Origin: Deltaproteobacteria bacterium YD0425bin51
GTDB lineage: Bacteria > Desulfobacterota > Desulfobacteria > Desulfobacterales > YD0425bin51
Length of the DNA: 34,751 bases
Direction of reading: 5' to 3'
NCBI GenBank assembly: GCA_002753225.1
Contig: PDZS01000051.1
Coordinates: forward strand, 1-34,751
A program made the translations under genes and the position numbers. Under the pieces are notes generated by a model. It worked only from the letters and a program-made list of their open reading frames with translations, was not told the DNA's origin and made no database searches. Below, one piece after another: positions 7,749 through 14,714 of the stretch. Every line of letters begins with the position of its first letter. The first letter of the stretch is position 1.

Positions 7749-10652
7749 TTAGAATGAAGGTAACTCTGATTTAGTAAAAACATGTAATATCTTATTTACA
7801 GGTATAAAAACTCCTAAATATTCTTCCAAACGATTTAATGTCCCAACATTTGAAATATTTAACCTTTCAAGCTTAGGTATACTTACCCTTATACCCTTTG
7901 CTTCAATTTCACCATCAAGTGATAAATTGCCATTTTTAATATTAAGATTAATCCATCTTGGATATCCTGTATTGAGAAGTTTACGCTGGGATGAAATGGC
8001 TTCATTGCTCTCATAAGGATCAAGAGCATATAAAATACGCTGCAAAGCAAGTGAGCTGATATGGGTAAAGCTTACGTTTAACTTAAAATCATCAAAAAAC
8101 GTTTTTATCTTATTATTAAAAGGAATAACTATTGAAATATCACCACTTAAATCTTCTACTCCTGAAAAAGCCAAGTCACATTGTAGATAAAAACTATCCA
8201 TCTCAGTTTTTAAAATAGCCATATTTCCCTTTACTGTTCCATTTAATATATCCAGTTGAAATTGTTCAATAATAGGAAGTCCTTCATTTAAGTTGAAATC
8301 CAGAAAAGAATTGTTAATGGAAATTGGAAACTTCCCTCCTAAAAGATTTAAAGATTTTAGAGTAATACTGTGATTAGCTCTTATACTTTTATTCTCTTTA
8401 ATTCGAGTAAACTTAGGGTTTAATTCCATTACCTCTTTTGATAGCAAAGATATAGCATTCTCCTTTTTTGCTTCTTCTTTTGCTAAACTAAAAGTTTTAG
8501 AAAGTTCAAAGTCTGGATTAAGTCCTTTTAATATTAATTTATTGCCAAGCTGAATATCAATATCTTTTCCTGAAACAATAGAAGTGGTTTTTATACTATC
8601 AAACGGTCTGAGAAATAATTCTACTGAAGAATCAATATTTCCTCTTACTTTCAGATCGCTTTTAAACAAGCTTAAATCAGGATTATCAAAATTAACAGAC
8701 CCTTTTATATCACATCCAAGATAATTAAGCCATGAAGATATGGGGGGTTTAAATTTCCGTTTAATAAGCTTGTCAATACCATATAAAGAAGCATCAATAC
8801 TCTGCTTTATATTAAAAGGAGCTATATTTATTGACTCTAAAATCTTTATCCTTTTTAAATAATCATGGGTAATCAAATATGAGATATTTAGCTTTATAGG
8901 CTCTTTTATTTTAATAAAGGGAACCTCATCTATTCTTTCAACTGAAATATTTGCTGACAGTTCTCCTTTTCCAGATTTGGTTTCAAAAACATTCTTGATA
9001 GGAGAAACTGTTGAAATTTTTTGAACTTTATATCGTTTCTTATCTAATGTCTTAAAATCAACACAAACATCTTTTAAATGAGTTAATGTTTTTAGATTAT
9101 CCAAAAAACCTAAGTCATGTTCCATATTGAAGGAAGATATGTCTTTAAATTTAGATAGTTCTTTCCCATCAGGAATTCTTCCTGAAACATCCCACTCTAA
9201 TTTCACATTACCAGTTGTTTTTATATAAGGAATATATTTTTCTAATAATTGCAAATTTAACATCATATTCCCACTTGTTTTTACCTTGCTTTTTCCTGTA
9301 TTTGTTAAATCTGCATTCAAATCCACCTTAAACATATCAAAAGCAGAAATACTAGCATTTAAGCCTTCTATATTTATATCTAATGGTTTGGTATTATTTA
9401 ACTTAACTTTACTTTTAGCTGATAATGTAAGTTTCTGAATATTTAGTTCTTTTTGATCTTTTAACTTAAAGCTTATATCAGGTATATTTAACATCAAATC
9501 ATCTATTTTAACTTGCTTCCCTGATATGTTAATATTACTTATACTTAAATTAGCCGGAGCTTTTCTAATTTGAAATGTATCTGGTAAATAATTTTTTAAA
9601 AGATTGATAATTTCATTTAATTCAAATGATATTGATTTTAATGTAAAATCAATATTTGGAGTTTTGCTTTTTATGTTATCAATTACGCCATTCCAAAAAA
9701 CCTGTCCTTTTTTTAATAAATAAAGTCCTCCATTTTTTAGATCCAACCTATCTTTTTTAATATCAAATGAGCCCTGGTTAAAAATTTTAAAATTAGATAT
9801 ATTTAAACCAGCTAATGCAAAATTAACACCTTCAATTTTACTATCAAATGAAAGCAATTGGTTTTGCACAAATCCTGTAATAAATATTTTAGTTCCCAGT
9901 AACTCTGATTTTAAATCACATGATGCCTGATTTAAACTTATGATTCCTCCCGGAGTGCATAAATTCTTAACATATACTTTAAGAACAAATGGAGAAATAA
10001 TTTTGCCGTTTAGCGATATATTTGAGAACAGATTTACTGATATCGGTTTTTCACTAAACTTTGGGATATCAATATGAAAATAAGCCTTGTCTAATAAAAT
10101 TTTTTGTTTTTGCAGTTTATCATCAGCTTTTACCACAATGTTATCTATGTAAACTTTTGCTATGAGATCAACAGGAATAACAAAAAAAAACTTTGTTTTC
10201 TTCTTCTCTGTTTTTTTTGTTTCCTCCATTTTAGACAGTATTGCTTCTATATTGTTTTTACCATCTATATTTCGAATATATTGGCATCTAATGCCATCTA
10301 ACATAAAATCAAGATTAACAATACGTGATAATAAATCATTCAAATTAATTGTTAGTTTTATATTGTCTATTGCAAATATCGGATCTTTTGAAAACAAAGC
10401 GTCATCTTCTATCTGAAAGCCAAATATATTTATTCCTTTTTCCCATGAAAAATTTATTTCTCTTATTTTAGCTGGAGACTTTATAGCATCGCTTGCTTGT
10501 TCTTCTATAAATGTTTTAAATTTTGGATTAGGAACAATGTAGGGTAAAGAAAAAAGAAAAACAGATACAACAGCAATAACTGTAACTATAGTTATACATA
10601 GGAATATAATAAGTTTTTTTAAGAATTTATTGAAAAAAATAAAAAAATTTAT
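7749..10652 (-). CDS. AsmA-like / DUF748-type inner-membrane-anchored envelope protein
   Basis: About 967 residues: a short basic cytoplasmic start, one membrane helix (LIIFLCITIVTVIAVVSVF, followed by LPYIV), then a very long periplasmic part built of repeating beta-strand patterns such as IDIQLGNKLILKGLNPDFEL. This is the layout of AsmA/TamB/YhdP-type proteins, which work in envelope biogenesis or phospholipid transport. Assignment to one subfamily is not possible by eye. The start is odd. The frame runs up to a GTG at 10751, but that codon lies inside a genomic stem-loop repeat and has no ribosome site. A good AGGAG at 10661-10665 is followed eight bases later by ATA (10652) instead of ATG, and translation from there gives a natural N-terminus (INFFIFFNKFLKK). 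No in-frame ATG exists for the first ~110 codons after that. A TTG at 10670 is another option. The family is fairly sure; the start is not. Confidence 0.8.
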   Translation of the reverse strand: MNFFIFFNKFLKKLIIFLCITIVTVIAVVSVFLFSLPYIVPNPKFKTFIEEQASDAIKSPAKIREINFSWEKGINIFGFQIEDDALFSKDPIFAIDNIKLTINLNDLLSRIVNLDFMLDGIRCQYIRNIDGKNNIEAILSKMEETKKTEKKKTKFFFVIPVDLIAKVYIDNIVVKADDKLQKQKILLDKAYFHIDIPKFSEKPISVNLFSNISLNGKIISPFVLKVYVKNLCTPGGIISLNQASCDLKSELLGTKIFITGFVQNQLLSFDSKIEGVNFALAGLNISNFKIFNQGSFDIKKDRLDLKNGGLYLLKKGQVFWNGVIDNIKSKTPNIDFTLKSISFELNEIINLLKNYLPDTFQIRKAPANLSISNINISGKQVKIDDLMLNIPDISFKLKDQKELNIQKLTLSAKSKVKLNNTKPLDINIEGLNASISAFDMFKVDLNADLTNTGKSKVKTSGNMMLNLQLLEKYIPYIKTTGNVKLEWDVSGRIPDGKELSKFKDISSFNMEHDLGFLDNLKTLTHLKDVCVDFKTLDKKRYKVQKISTVSPIKNVFETKSGKGELSANISVERIDEVPFIKIKEPIKLNISYLITHDYLKRIKILESINIAPFNIKQSIDASLYGIDKLIKRKFKPPISSWLNYLGCDIKGSVNFDNPDLSLFKSDLKVRGNIDSSVELFLRPFDSIKTTSIVSGKDIDIQLGNKLILKGLNPDFELSKTFSLAKEEAKKENAISLLSKEVMELNPKFTRIKENKSIRANHSITLKSLNLLGGKFPISINNSFLDFNLNEGLPIIEQFQLDILNGTVKGNMAILKTEMDSFYLQCDLAFSGVEDLSGDISIVIPFNNKIKTFFDDFKLNVSFTHISSLALQRILYALDPYESNEAISSQRKLLNTGYPRWINLNIKNGNLSLDGEIEAKGIRVSIPKLERLNISNVGTLNRLEEYLGVFIPVNKILHVFTKSELPSF

Positions 10653-10665
10653 AAGTATTACTCCT
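10650..10665 (-). promoter_or_regulatory. Ribosome binding site facing an ATA codon
   Basis: On the minus strand AGGAG (10665-10661) is followed by eight bases and then ATA (10652-10650), in frame with the AsmA-like protein. Position and spacing are those of a normal translation start, but the codon is not ATG, GTG or TTG. Either a non-canonical start is used, or an ATG has mutated to ATA, or a base is wrong in the assembly. Confidence 0.5.
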
Positions 10666-10737
10666 TTCAAAATTGATTTGGGTGTGGCTCTTTTATAACG
10701 ACAATATTTTTTATACCTAATTTGAATAATACTTGAT

Positions 10738-10788
10738 GCTCTCGTTCCCACGCTCCGCGTGGGAATGCAGAGGGGACGCTCCTGCGTC
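10738..10788 (+). repeat. Stem-loop repeat, copy 1
   Basis: About 51 bases containing two hairpins: TTCCCACGC / GCGTGGGAA (nine-base stem, three-base loop, 10745-10765), then GACGC / GCGTC (10775-10788). Its GC content is far above the surroundings. Two more copies lie at 10901-10951 (inverted) and 11048-11098. Read as protein this class of repeat gives spurious peptides such as FPRGAWERE. Confidence 0.88.
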
Positions 10789-10900
10789 TAAAGTTAAGAT
10801 AAATATTCGATATTGAATCTATATACAAACTAAAAAATCCGTTATAATAAGAAACATTCTTATTATCATAAAGAACTTTTTCCTTTTTATGCTCTCTTTG

Positions 10901-10951
10901 AACGCAGGAGCGTCCGATATGCATTCCCACGCAGGAGCGTGGGAACGAGAG
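10901..10951 (-). repeat. Stem-loop repeat, copy 2 (inverted)
   Basis: Reverse-complement copy of the 10738 repeat, with the same two hairpins and small differences in the loops. Together with copy 1 it forms a long inverted pair around a ~112-base AT-rich spacer (10789-10900) in which no gene is visible. The stretch from here to copy 3 (10952-11047) also holds nothing recognisable. Confidence 0.88.
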
Positions 10952-11047
10952 TTTTTTCAAGCAATTTATTCATATCGTTTACTCTTTAAGTAGTGTTGTA
11001 CTCAATACCGTCACAATTTGGGTTTTTCAGCTCCGAAATAAATTGTG

Positions 11048-11098
11048 GCTCTCGTTCCCACGCTCTGCGTGGGAACGTATAGAAGACGCTCCTGCGTT
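11048..11098 (+). repeat. Stem-loop repeat, copy 3
   Basis: Third copy, same orientation as copy 1. The first stem closes over TCT instead of TCC, and the linker between the hairpins differs. The three copies within 360 bases mark this gene-free stretch as a repeat landing zone. Confidence 0.88.
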
Positions 11099-11123
11099 CA
11101 AAAAAATGCTTGTTTTGCCTCTT

Positions 11124-11271
11124 ACTCGATGTTCAAGTTTTTTTAAACTCGGACAATAAAAAGGCGCGTCATTCCGGGCGTAGCGAAGCGGAGACCCGGA
11201 ATCCATGAGGATTTCTAAGCCACTTGATTCCCGCTTTCGCGGGAATGACACAAAAAACTTGAACATCGAGT
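11124..11271. repeat. Nested inverted-repeat element, possible MITE
   Basis: Perfect 20-base inverted ends (11124-11143, ACTCGATGTTC..., and 11252-11271) enclose a GC-rich core. Inside is another inverted pair, GTCATTCC (11168-11175) / GGAATGAC (11242-11249). Two small hairpins sit within it: ATTCCGGG / CCCGGAAT (11171-11202) and ATTCCCGC-TTTC-GCGGGAAT (11227-11246). The core is of the widespread type that mistranslates as SFPRKRESS. The trinucleotide CTT borders both ends (11121-11123, 11272-11274) and could be a target duplication or chance. No transposase is present. From 11272 to 11393 I see no further structure of note. Confidence 0.82.
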
Positions 11272-11393
11272 CTTATCATAAGAACTTTTTTCATATCAAG
11301 CATAAGCATGATTATTGTCTCTCTATTCGCTTCACTATATCTTTGGTAGTGATATACATGTAATAACAATATGTTATAAAAAGGAATATCCCC

Positions 11394-11615
11394 TTATTTA
11401 TGTGAGACCACTTGACTCAATTGAATTACTAATCTTAAGGCTGTGTTTACTTCTTGTGGCGTTTTGAAAAAACGAGCTATGTCATCATCCAATCTAAACA
11501 TGGAGTTCGCAAAACGATTTGGTTTTGCATTTTTAAAATCTTCTTCTTTCAATTCAGGCATTTCCTCATCTGGAATCCCTTCTTGATAATTATTGATTAA
11601 ATTTTTCTTGTTCAT
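11394..11615 (-). CDS. brnA: BrnA-family antitoxin (orphan)
   Basis: 73 residues. The N-terminal half carries the pattern MPELKEEDFKNAKPNRFA, matching the acidic-then-ARPA segment of BrnA antitoxins. The C-terminal half, FRLDDDIARFF followed by NTALRLVI, is the ribbon-helix-helix DNA-binding part. Known BrnA proteins neutralise the BrnT ribonuclease toxin and repress their own operon. The upstream neighbour is the brnT frame, overlapping this start codon by 26 bases in the usual toxin-first order, but that toxin gene is broken. The ribosome site AGAGG lies close upstream of the ATG. The antitoxin is slightly short for the family but looks intact. It may now act only as a repressor, or be in decay. 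Confidence 0.8.
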   Translation of the reverse strand: MNKKNLINNYQEGIPDEEMPELKEEDFKNAKPNRFANSMFRLDDDIARFFKTPQEVNTALRLVIQLSQVVSHK

Positions 11616-11874
11616 ATCGCCTCTTTTCTAATGATGTTAATTTTCTGGTACTAATAATTCGGATGCAATCACTCTTATCTACAAAAACAACATATAATAA
11701 ACGATTTTACGAGGATTGACCTACTATGATTTCCCTTTGTTCCAGAAATGAATGGAAACGATCCTCAATAATAATAGCAAATAAATCATCAAAAACTGTC
11801 TTAGCTTCTTCAAAATCAACACCATGTTTTTGAAAATTACTTTGGTTTTTAATTGGATTCTATTCAAATTTCAT
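11590..11874 (-). pseudogene. brnT: BrnT-family toxin, inactivated by two stop codons
   Basis: Reading from ATG at 11874 gives MKFE-stop-NPIKNQSNFQKHGVDFEEA...VFDD, later REIIVGQSS-stop-NRLLYVVF, then CIRIISTRKLTSLEKRRYEQ. This follows the BrnT (DUF497) pattern along its whole ~90-residue length, including KHGVxFEEA and the IRIISxRK motif. Codon 5 is TAG where the family has Trp (MKFEW), and codon 56 is TAA (11707-11709). There is no frameshift, so both lesions are point changes. The end of the frame overlaps brnA, as in working brnTA operons. The toxin should not be made in full length. Both stops would have to be sequencing errors for the gene to be alive. Confidence 0.85.
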
Positions 11875-11948
11875 ACATTAAACCGTTTTGATTTAAATTT
11901 ATGTTGTTTATTTGTATAATTCAGCAAGCATATTTTGTATTTATGAGA

Positions 11949-12341
11949 TTATTTAATACCTAATGATTCAAGGATAGCAAATAATTTAACAATATCAAAT
12001 GGTTTTACAATATATTTATCACATCCTGCTTTAAAACAGCCAATGACGTTATCTTTATCTGAATGACCAGATATTACAATGATTTTAGTTTTTTCTTTTT
12101 TTTGAGGGTGTATTACTTTTTCAATCTGCCGTATAATAGCAATAGCATCTAAACCATTTATTCTGGGTATCTCAATATCATGAATTATCAAATCAAAAAA
12201 ATCATTATTATTTACAGCGTTCATAAAAGCTGTAATTGAAGCTGCTCCATTGTCAACAGTTATGCATTCACCAAACTTTTCTATGCTCTTTTTTATAAAT
12301 TCAGTGAAAGCAAGATCATCTTCAGCTATAAGAATTTTCAT
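11949..12341 (-). CDS. Single-domain CheY-like response regulator
   Basis: 130 residues, one receiver domain and no output domain. The acidic pair (EDD, residues 6-8), the phospho-acceptor Asp in IIHDIEIP (about residue 55), the Ser of VISGHS (in the Thr/Ser position) and the Lys of IVKPF are all present. A loop after the Asp (EKVIHPQKKEKTK) is longer than usual. Such proteins act as phosphate shuttles or bind a target directly. It is the last gene of the cheR-kinase-kinase-thiM run, 35 bases after thiM, with a strong AGGAGG ribosome site in that gap. A likely phosphodonor is one of the two upstream kinases (inference from position). Confidence 0.92.
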   Translation of the reverse strand: MKILIAEDDLAFTEFIKKSIEKFGECITVDNGAASITAFMNAVNNNDFFDLIIHDIEIPRINGLDAIAIIRQIEKVIHPQKKEKTKIIVISGHSDKDNVIGCFKAGCDKYIVKPFDIVKLFAILESLGIK

Positions 12342-12376
12342 TATATCCCTCCTTGTTTCATTTCGTTTGGGATGCC

Positions 12377-13174
12377 TTAATTAATTTTGCAGCCTTTTTT
12401 TAAATCTTCAGGTGTAATTGTATAAAGAGCGTTTATTAGTTCAATCATAAAACTTCCTGGAGCTTCTGCTTTTTTAGAAGCCATTTCTCCTGCTAACCCA
12501 AAAAATGCTAAAGCTGTTGCAGTTGCTGTCATAGGATTTTCATCAACTGCCAAAAATGCGCCAATTATAGCAGTAGCAGTGCATCCTGTCCCTGTAATAC
12601 AACCCATAAGGGGATGACCGTTAGAAACTAATATTACATCTTTACCATCTGTAACAAAATCAGTTGGACCTGTAATTGCAACAATGGTTTTAGATTCTTC
12701 AGCAATCATTTTTGCAATATTTTTAGCATCATCTACAGAATGAATTGAATCTACGCCTTTGGTTTTGGAATCCAAATCTTTAAGTGAAATAATCTCTGAG
12801 GCATTTCCTCTAATTACGCTTAAATTAACTTCTTTTATAATTTTTTTTGCCGAATTTGTCCTAAGACTTGTTGCTCCTGAACCTACAGGATCTAAAATTA
12901 TTGGTTTATTAAGTTTTGAAGCCATTTTTCCGGCTTTAAGCATGGAATTAACCCAATCTATTGTCAATGTTCCTATGTTTAAAACCAAAGCTCCTGCAAA
13001 AGAAACCATTTCTTCGACTTCATCTTCAGAGTGAGCCATAACAGGAGATGCTCCCATTGCTAAAAGGGCATTTGCAGTATAATTCATAACAACAAAATTT
13101 GTAATATTGTGAATCAAAGGTTTTTTTTCTCTTACATGAGAAAGATTCAATGCAGCTCTTTCATTTAATTGCAT
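12377..13174 (-). CDS. thiM: Hydroxyethylthiazole kinase
   Basis: About 265 residues, full length for ThiM. It phosphorylates 4-methyl-5-(2-hydroxyethyl)thiazole, the salvage entry of the thiazole half of thiamine. Visible family signatures are PLIHNITNFVVMNYTANALLA near the N-terminus, ILDPVGSGATSLR for the phosphate side, VIRGNASEI, and the C-terminal CITGTGC anion-hole motif. Two starts are possible: GTG at 13180, whose first four bases (GTGA) contain the stop of the upstream kinase, or ATG at 13174. AGGAGG at 13185-13190 lies four or ten bases before them. Either way translation is coupled to the kinase gene. No other thiamine gene and no thiamine riboswitch is visible nearby, so the enzyme sits alone inside a signalling operon, which is unusual. 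Confidence 0.95.
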   Translation of the reverse strand: MQLNERAALNLSHVREKKPLIHNITNFVVMNYTANALLAMGASPVMAHSEDEVEEMVSFAGALVLNIGTLTIDWVNSMLKAGKMASKLNKPIILDPVGSGATSLRTNSAKKIIKEVNLSVIRGNASEIISLKDLDSKTKGVDSIHSVDDAKNIAKMIAEESKTIVAITGPTDFVTDGKDVILVSNGHPLMGCITGTGCTATAIIGAFLAVDENPMTATATALAFFGLAGEMASKKAEAPGSFMIELINALYTITPEDLKKGCKIN

Positions 13175-13176
13175 AC

Positions 13177-14700
13177 TCACTTTTCCTCCTTACATATTAA
13201 ACTTTTAATTGTTTGTGAAATTACTTCCATTGATAAAGGTTTCATAAGTAGAGCTTTAACCCCTATTTTTTTTGCATCTTCTTCAGAAATCCATGGGCTA
13301 TATCCAGTGCAAATAATAATAGGTATATCAGGATTAATTTTCAATATTTCCTTAGCCAAAGTTTTTCCAGTCATATTTGGCATTGTCATATCTGTTATAA
13401 CAACATCAAATAATTTTGGATTTTCACGAATAGTTGATAAAGCAGATACGGAATCCAGATAAGGTGATACTCGATATCCAAGTTGGCATAACATTTTATT
13501 AAGTATATGTAAGGCAGCAGATTCATCATCAATAATAAGTATATGCTCGTTATTTCCCTTTAAAATAAATTTTGTTTGAATTGATTCTGTTATGAATCCC
13601 TCATCAATTACAGGCAAATGTATTGTGAATATGGTACCTTTACCAAGTTCGCTTTCAACCATAATAATACCATCATGCTTTTGAACAATTCCCTGAACCA
13701 TAGCTAGTCCTAAACCAGTTCCTTTACCATGCTCTTTTGTTGTAAAATATGGTTCAAAAATACGATCAATGTATTCTGGATCAATTCCTGTACCAGTATC
13801 TTTGACCGAAAGTATTATATATTTTTCTTTATTTTCTAACCGTACTTCTAAAATACCTTCTCCCTCAGGCATAGCAGCAACTGCATTTGTGCATAAATTT
13901 AATAATACCTGACTTATTTGACCTGGATCAGCTAAAATCATATGAGGAAAATCTGAAATAGTTTGCTTAATTTTAATACTTGAGGGAATAGCTGCTCTTA
14001 GCATTTTTAGAGATTCTTTAATTATTGGAGAAATTCTTATAGGCTTTCGTTCTTGAATCTTTTCTCTGCTCAAGCAAAGCAACTGTTGTATAAGATCCTT
14101 TGCTCTCACGCACGCCTTAATAACATCCTTTAAGTTTTCATAAACTGCATTCGATTCTTTCATCTCATTTAATGTCAGTTCAGCATTTCCCCAAATTACA
14201 CTTAAAATATTATTAAAGTCATGGGCAATACCTCCTGCCAAAGTTCCAATTGATTCCATTTTTTGAGCTCTAAGAAGCTGTTTTTCCATATCATTTTTTT
14301 CTTTCCGCAAAATATCTTCAGCTTTCTTAATCCTCAACATAACTTTGATTTGAGCCATCAATTCAGATTCATCTATGGGCTTTGCCAAAAAAGCATCAGC
14401 GCCAATGTCTAAACCCCTTATTCTATCTTTTGGGCTTGTTTTAGCTGCTGTAAGCAAAATTACTGGAATATGTTTTGTCTTAAAATTTGATTTTAGTAAC
14501 TTACATACATAAAAGCCATCCATTTCTGGCATTCTAATATCCAAAATAATGGTATCTGGAGATTCTTCTTCAGCTTTTTTCAAACCTTCTAAGCCAGATT
14601 TAGCTGTTATTACAAGACAATCTGGAATAAAATGATTAATAACTGCTGAAAGGGTTATAAGGTTATCCTCTTTATCATCAATTGCTAAAATTTTTATCAT
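13177..14700 (-). CDS. Soluble receiver-kinase-receiver hybrid histidine kinase
   Basis: 507 residues with no signal peptide or membrane helix. The N-terminal receiver has Asp54 in IILDIRMPEMDG. A short coiled segment leads to an NtrB-like HisKA with His160 in GGIAHDFNN, then HATPase with N-box NLCTNAVAAM, G1 DTGTGI and G2 GTGLGL, and a C-terminal receiver with Asp437 in VITDMTMP. The kinase would be controlled by phosphorylation of its own N-terminal receiver and pass phosphate to its C-terminal one or to the free receiver further down the operon (inference). A clear AGGAG precedes the ATG. The gene is 14 bases downstream of the Cache kinase and its stop overlaps the possible GTG start of thiM, so it is part of a tight operon. 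Confidence 0.94.
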   Translation of the reverse strand: MIKILAIDDKEDNLITLSAVINHFIPDCLVITAKSGLEGLKKAEEESPDTIILDIRMPEMDGFYVCKLLKSNFKTKHIPVILLTAAKTSPKDRIRGLDIGADAFLAKPIDESELMAQIKVMLRIKKAEDILRKEKNDMEKQLLRAQKMESIGTLAGGIAHDFNNILSVIWGNAELTLNEMKESNAVYENLKDVIKACVRAKDLIQQLLCLSREKIQERKPIRISPIIKESLKMLRAAIPSSIKIKQTISDFPHMILADPGQISQVLLNLCTNAVAAMPEGEGILEVRLENKEKYIILSVKDTGTGIDPEYIDRIFEPYFTTKEHGKGTGLGLAMVQGIVQKHDGIIMVESELGKGTIFTIHLPVIDEGFITESIQTKFILKGNNEHILIIDDESAALHILNKMLCQLGYRVSPYLDSVSALSTIRENPKLFDVVITDMTMPNMTGKTLAKEILKINPDIPIIICTGYSPWISEEDAKKIGVKALLMKPLSMEVISQTIKSLICKEEK

Positions 14701-14714
14701 TACACTCTCCTAGA

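Noticed and set aside
10667..10960. A 97-codon minus-strand frame beginning MKKLSFPRSCVGM
   Set aside because: It spans two stem-loop repeat copies and their spacer; the peptide is a translation of non-coding repeats (FPRSCVG, FPRGAWERE).
10738..11098. CRISPR array
   Set aside because: Three repeat copies exist, but orientation is mixed, spacing is irregular (over 100 bases), the repeats are internally double-hairpinned and no cas gene is present.
11027..11369. Minus-strand frames containing SFPRKRESS-type peptides
   Set aside because: They come from the GC-rich core of the 11124-11271 inverted-repeat element and the third stem-loop copy; no ribosome site or protein family supports them.
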